Under the pieces are notes generated by a model. That model did not search any database. It saw only the letters and a list, made by a program, of their open reading frames with translations, and was not told the origin of the DNA. From contig JAGCLX010000111.1 of the NCBI GenBank assembly GCA_017646785.1, positions 1-10,252 of the forward strand: DNA of 10,252 bases, given 5' to 3'. Both the position numbers and the translations under genes were made by a program. This stretch comes from Alistipes sp. Its GTDB lineage: Bacteria; Bacteroidota; Bacteroidia; Bacteroidales; Rikenellaceae. Shown here one piece after another: positions 7,775-10,252 of this stretch (its first letter is position 1; the number at the start of each line of letters is the position of its first letter).

Positions 7775-8410
7775 ATGGATAAGTTAGAGCAGTATATTTT
7801 GGATAACACAAAGCCCGAGGATGAGCTTATGCACCGCCTCGAGCGCGAGACATATCTGCGCGTTATAAACCCTCGTATGATATCGGGACATGTGCAGGGC
7901 AAGCTTCTGGAGATGCTCGTGCGCATGATGCGACCCAAGCGCGTTTTGGAGATAGGTACATTCACGGGTTACTCGGCACTGAGCATTGCGCGTGGCTTGG
8001 AGGAGGGCGCTGTGCTCGACACCATAGAGGTGGATGACGAGCTTGAGGATATCGCAGCTAAGTACTTCGATGCGTCGGGCTACGGTGAGCGCATACGCCA
8101 GCATATAGGCTCGGCACTCGACGTAGTTCCCACACTCGGCGAAGTCTACGACATGGTCTTTATAGATGGCGACAAGCGAGAGTATCCCGCCTACTACAAC
8201 ATGCTAATGGATGGTGGCTATGTGCGTAGTGGCTCGGTGATGTTGGCTGACAACATCTTGTGGTATGGCAAGGTGGCAGAACCTATAGCGCACAACGATA
8301 AGCACACCGAGGCCATTGTTGAGTTTAATCGCATGGTGGCAGATGACCCGCGTGTGGATAATGTGATTGTGCCGATACGCGACGGCATCAATATGATTCG
8401 AGTAAAATAA
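7775..8410 (+). CDS. Class I SAM-dependent O-methyltransferase (COMT-like)
   Basis: This 211-residue protein fits the cation-dependent O-methyltransferase family (PF01596 type, related to catechol and caffeoyl-CoA methyltransferases, usually 210-230 aa). It would transfer a methyl group from S-adenosylmethionine to a hydroxyl of a small molecule; the substrate cannot be told. The glycine-rich SAM loop is EIGTFTGYS (59-67) and the acidic strand after it is TIEVDDEL (83-90, Glu85 likely binding the ribose). The metal-site pattern is FIDGDK (Asp131) with ADN (Asp159, Asn160). An N-terminal helical stretch leads into the SAM domain, as in the family. It starts 2 bp after the M16 gene's stop and is the last gene before a strong terminator. 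The fold is certain; the physiological role is not. Confidence 0.9.
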   Translation: MDKLEQYILDNTKPEDELMHRLERETYLRVINPRMISGHVQGKLLEMLVRMMRPKRVLEIGTFTGYSALSIARGLEEGAVLDTIEVDDELEDIAAKYFDASGYGERIRQHIGSALDVVPTLGEVYDMVFIDGDKREYPAYYNMLMDGGYVRSGSVMLADNILWYGKVAEPIAHNDKHTEAIVEFNRMVADDPRVDNVIVPIRDGINMIRVK

Positions 8411-8432
8411 TTCACTCTTTGCATAGTTACAA

Positions 8433-8469
8433 GGTTGGCTAAAAGTCGTTTTAGCCAGCCTCTTTTTTT
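8433..8469 (+). terminator. Intrinsic terminator ending the dapB-methyltransferase operon
   Basis: The 12-bp stem pairs 8433-8444 with 8449-8460 (GGTTGGCTAAAA / TTTTAGCCAGCC) around loop GTCG, with a single G-U wobble at 8435/8458. It is followed by TC and seven Ts (8463-8469). It lies 23 nt after the methyltransferase stop and before the next promoter. Confidence 0.93.
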
Positions 8470-8500
8470 GTTGCGTGGTGGGGTGGAAAACAAAAAAATG

Positions 8501-8515
8501 TTTACCATAGGTAAA
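8501..8515. promoter_or_regulatory. Perfect dyad, possible operator upstream of the Dabb-gene promoter
   Basis: TTTACC-ATA-GGTAAA is a perfect 6-bp inverted repeat with a 3-bp spacer. It ends 14 bp before the putative -33 TTTG. Position and symmetry suit a dimeric regulator's binding site, but no matching regulator is in the window and the run is AT-rich, so this remains a guess. Confidence 0.35.
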
Positions 8516-8529
8516 AAAGAGAATTTCCG

Positions 8530-8563
8530 TTTGCTATGTTTCGAGAAATTATTAGTATATTTG
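8530..8563 (+). promoter_or_regulatory. Bacteroidota-type promoter for the Dabb-ftcD unit
   Basis: TATATTTG at 8556-8563 matches the -7 consensus TAnnTTTG exactly. TTTG at 8530-8533 is a good -33 element with a 22-nt spacer, slightly above the usual 19-21. It lies between the terminator at 8433-8469 and the ATG at 8607, giving a leader of roughly 35 nt. Confidence 0.72.
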
Positions 8564-8606
8564 TATGATTGAACTATAGATAACCGAAACTTAAAATATA
8601 AAAAGC

Positions 8607-8906
8607 ATGATACGTCACGTTGTAATGTGGAAGTTCCGTCGCGATATGGCGGAGACACCCCAACAGATTGCCCAGGAGATGAAGAGCCGTCTTGAGGCTT
8701 TGAATGGTAAAATTGATGGCCTAATTCGCGCCGAGGTGGGAGTTAACATCAAGGAGACGGCATCCTCATACGATGCGGTGCTTACTGCCGACTTCGAGTC
8801 GTGGGAGAAGATGGAGGCATACAAGGTAAATCCTTTGCACGTTGTCATCAGCGACTACTGCAAGGAGCGTAGACTTGAAAGAGTCGATGTAGATTATACA
8901 TTATAG
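8607..8906 (+). CDS. Dabb-domain (stress-responsive alpha/beta barrel) protein
   Basis: This 99-residue protein has the pattern of the Dabb family (PF07876), small dimeric alpha/beta-barrel proteins found in plants and bacteria. Some members act as cyclases or oxygenase-like enzymes; most have no known activity. The family pattern is visible as IRHVVMWKF at 2-10, a central helix (SRLEALNGKIDGL), a VGVN strand, then FESWEKMEAYKVNPLHVVISDYC with the conserved His before the last helix, and a final strand VDVDYTL. The size is that of a single Dabb domain with no extra parts or signal peptide. It has its own upstream promoter and an A-rich leader, and ftcD follows 37 bp later, so the two may be co-transcribed. 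No link to histidine breakdown is established. Confidence 0.87.
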   Translation: MIRHVVMWKFRRDMAETPQQIAQEMKSRLEALNGKIDGLIRAEVGVNIKETASSYDAVLTADFESWEKMEAYKVNPLHVVISDYCKERRLERVDVDYTL

Positions 8907-8943
8907 AACGAAACAAAACTAATTAAATAAAACCAAAACTACT

Positions 8944-10252
8944 ATGCAGAAAAGAATTATTGAGTGCGTACCTAACTTCTCTGAGGGTCGCAACGCAGAG
9001 GTCATTAAGCAGATTACAGATGTTATCGACGCAGCGAAGGGTGTTAAGCTCTTGGATGTTGATCCAGGTGAGGCTACTAACCGCACCGTTGTAACCTTCG
9101 TAGGTGAGCCCGAGGCGGTATGTGATGCAGCGGTTGCTGCTATCAAGCGCGCAACAGAGCTTATCGACATGCGCCAGCATAAGGGTGCACACCCCCGTAT
9201 GGGTGCTTGCGACGTATGCCCCTTGATCCCCGTATCGGGCATTACCCTTGAGGAGTGCGCAGAGCTCGCACGCGCTCTTGCAAAGCGCATCTCTGAGGAG
9301 GTTAACGTACCTACATACTGCTACGAGGCTGCAGCCTTCACTCCCGAGCGCCGCAACCTTGCTGTATGCCGCGCAGGTGAGTATGAGGCATTGCCCGAGA
9401 AGATGATGGATGAGAAGCGTAAGCCCGACTTTGGTGCTCGCCCCTACGATGAGGGTGTTGCAAAGACTGGTGCTACAGCTGTTGGTGCACGCGACTTCTT
9501 GGTTGCTGTAAACTACAACCTCAATACTACATCTACACGCCGTGCTAATGCCATCGCGTTCGACGTACGCGAGAAGGGCCGTCCTATGCGTGAGGGTAAC
9601 CCCATCGTTGGTAAGATCATGAAGGATGAGAATGGTAACACCATCATGAAGCCCGGTACACTCAAGGCATGTAAGGCTATCGGCTGGTTCATCGAGGAGT
9701 ATGGCATCGCACAGGTGTCTATGAATATGACAAACCTCTCTATTACGCCTCTGCATGTAGCGTTTGACGAGGTATGCCGCGCGGCTGATGCTCGTGGTGT
9801 TCGCGTTACAGGTGCTGAGATTGTAGGTCTTGTTCCTAAGAGCTGCTTGGTGGATGCTGGTCGTCACTTCTTGCGTAAGCAGAACCGCTCAACAGGTTTG
9901 CCAGAGCGTGAGTTGGTGCGCATCGCTATCGAGAGCATGGGCCTTTCAAACCTCAAGGAGTTCAAGCCCGAGGAGAAGGTCGTAGAGTATATCTTGGAGG
10001 CTGAGGAGAATAAGGGCGTTAAGAAGCTCGTAGATATGACATGTACAGGCTTTGCTGAGGAGACAGCAAGCGAGTCACCCGCACCTGGTGGTGGTTCAAT
10101 CTCTGCATACATGGGTGCTTTGGCAGCTGCGCTCGGTACCATGGTTGCTAATCTCTCGTCACACAAGGCTGGTTGGGATGACCGCTGGGTGTACTTCTCT
10201 AACTGGGCAGACAACGGCATGGGCGTTATGAACGAGCTCTTGTACTTGGTAG
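8944..10252 (+). CDS. ftcD: Bifunctional glutamate formimidoyltransferase / formimidoyl-THF cyclodeaminase, 3' truncated by window end
   Basis: FtcD moves the formimino group of formiminoglutamate to tetrahydrofolate, and the fused cyclodeaminase converts it to methenyl-THF plus ammonia. This is the final step of one histidine-degradation route and feeds one-carbon metabolism. 436 codons are visible of an expected roughly 560. The transferase begins with CVPNFSEGR at 8-16; KGAHPRMGACDVCPLIPV at 80-97 carries His83, matching the catalytic His82 of the mammalian enzyme. The second transferase lobe holds GNPIVGKIMKDENG and ends near GRHFLRKQ. A linker leads to the cyclodeaminase domain with ESPAPGGGSISAYMGALAAAL (from about 377). 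The window stops inside this domain, in the helices after it. The ATG at 8944 follows an A-rich leader and gives the standard N-terminus. Codon choice (GTA/GTT for Val) suggests high expression. Confidence 0.95.
   Translation, partial: MQKRIIECVPNFSEGRNAEVIKQITDVIDAAKGVKLLDVDPGEATNRTVVTFVGEPEAVCDAAVAAIKRATELIDMRQHKGAHPRMGACDVCPLIPVSGITLEECAELARALAKRISEEVNVPTYCYEAAAFTPERRNLAVCRAGEYEALPEKMMDEKRKPDFGARPYDEGVAKTGATAVGARDFLVAVNYNLNTTSTRRANAIAFDVREKGRPMREGNPIVGKIMKDENGNTIMKPGTLKACKAIGWFIEEYGIAQVSMNMTNLSITPLHVAFDEVCRAADARGVRVTGAEIVGLVPKSCLVDAGRHFLRKQNRSTGLPERELVRIAIESMGLSNLKEFKPEEKVVEYILEAEENKGVKKLVDMTCTGFAEETASESPAPGGGSISAYMGALAAALGTMVANLSSHKAGWDDRWVYFSNWADNGMGVMNELLYLV

Noticed and set aside
8923..9867. 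A 314-codon open frame on the - strand opposite ftcD
   Set aside because: It lies wholly inside the certain ftcD frame and its near neighbourhood, has no recognisable domain, is unusually rich in Cys/Leu/Thr as expected for a shadow, and no promoter was seen.

Overview
The window looks like chromosomal housekeeping DNA from a Bacteroidota (Bacteroidales-like) bacterium. The signs are a signal peptidase I with the long insert typical of that phylum, a UvrA resembling the second Bacteroidales paralog, a TTTG/TAnnTTTG-type promoter (the phylum's -33/-7 consensus), few strong Shine-Dalgarno sites, A-rich leaders, and a fused formiminotransferase-cyclodeaminase. Genus is not determinable by eye; a Rikenellaceae-like relative is only a guess. 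All convincing genes are on the + strand.

Layout. Positions 1-395 are the 3' end of dnaK, followed by a hairpin terminator (435-488). Positions 396-920 form a 525-bp gene-free region with a nested imperfect palindrome (527-653) and diverged direct repeats of one arm (618-816). From 921 to 8410 lies a tightly packed six-gene run: dapB, lepB, yigZ (IMPACT family), uvrA, an M16 zinc peptidase and a class I O-methyltransferase. Gaps are 2-22 bp, with one 14-nt overlap, and the run ends at a clear intrinsic terminator (8433-8469). A new promoter (8530-8563) then drives a small Dabb-domain protein, followed after 37 bp by ftcD, which runs off the window end.

How the genes fit together. The six-gene run joins unrelated basic functions: lysine/peptidoglycan precursor synthesis, removal of signal peptides, nucleotide-excision repair, proteolysis and small-molecule methylation. 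It is best read as co-transcription for growth rather than a pathway. The last block is the start of a histidine-degradation locus (formiminoglutamate to glutamate plus a folate-bound one-carbon unit); hutI/hutH-type genes may lie downstream.

I found no mobile element, CRISPR array, tRNA/rRNA or defence system. The most unusual signal is the post-dnaK intergenic region. Its imperfect stems carry A-C mismatches that would all become G-U wobbles in bottom-strand RNA, hinting at a structured transcript or element read on the - strand.
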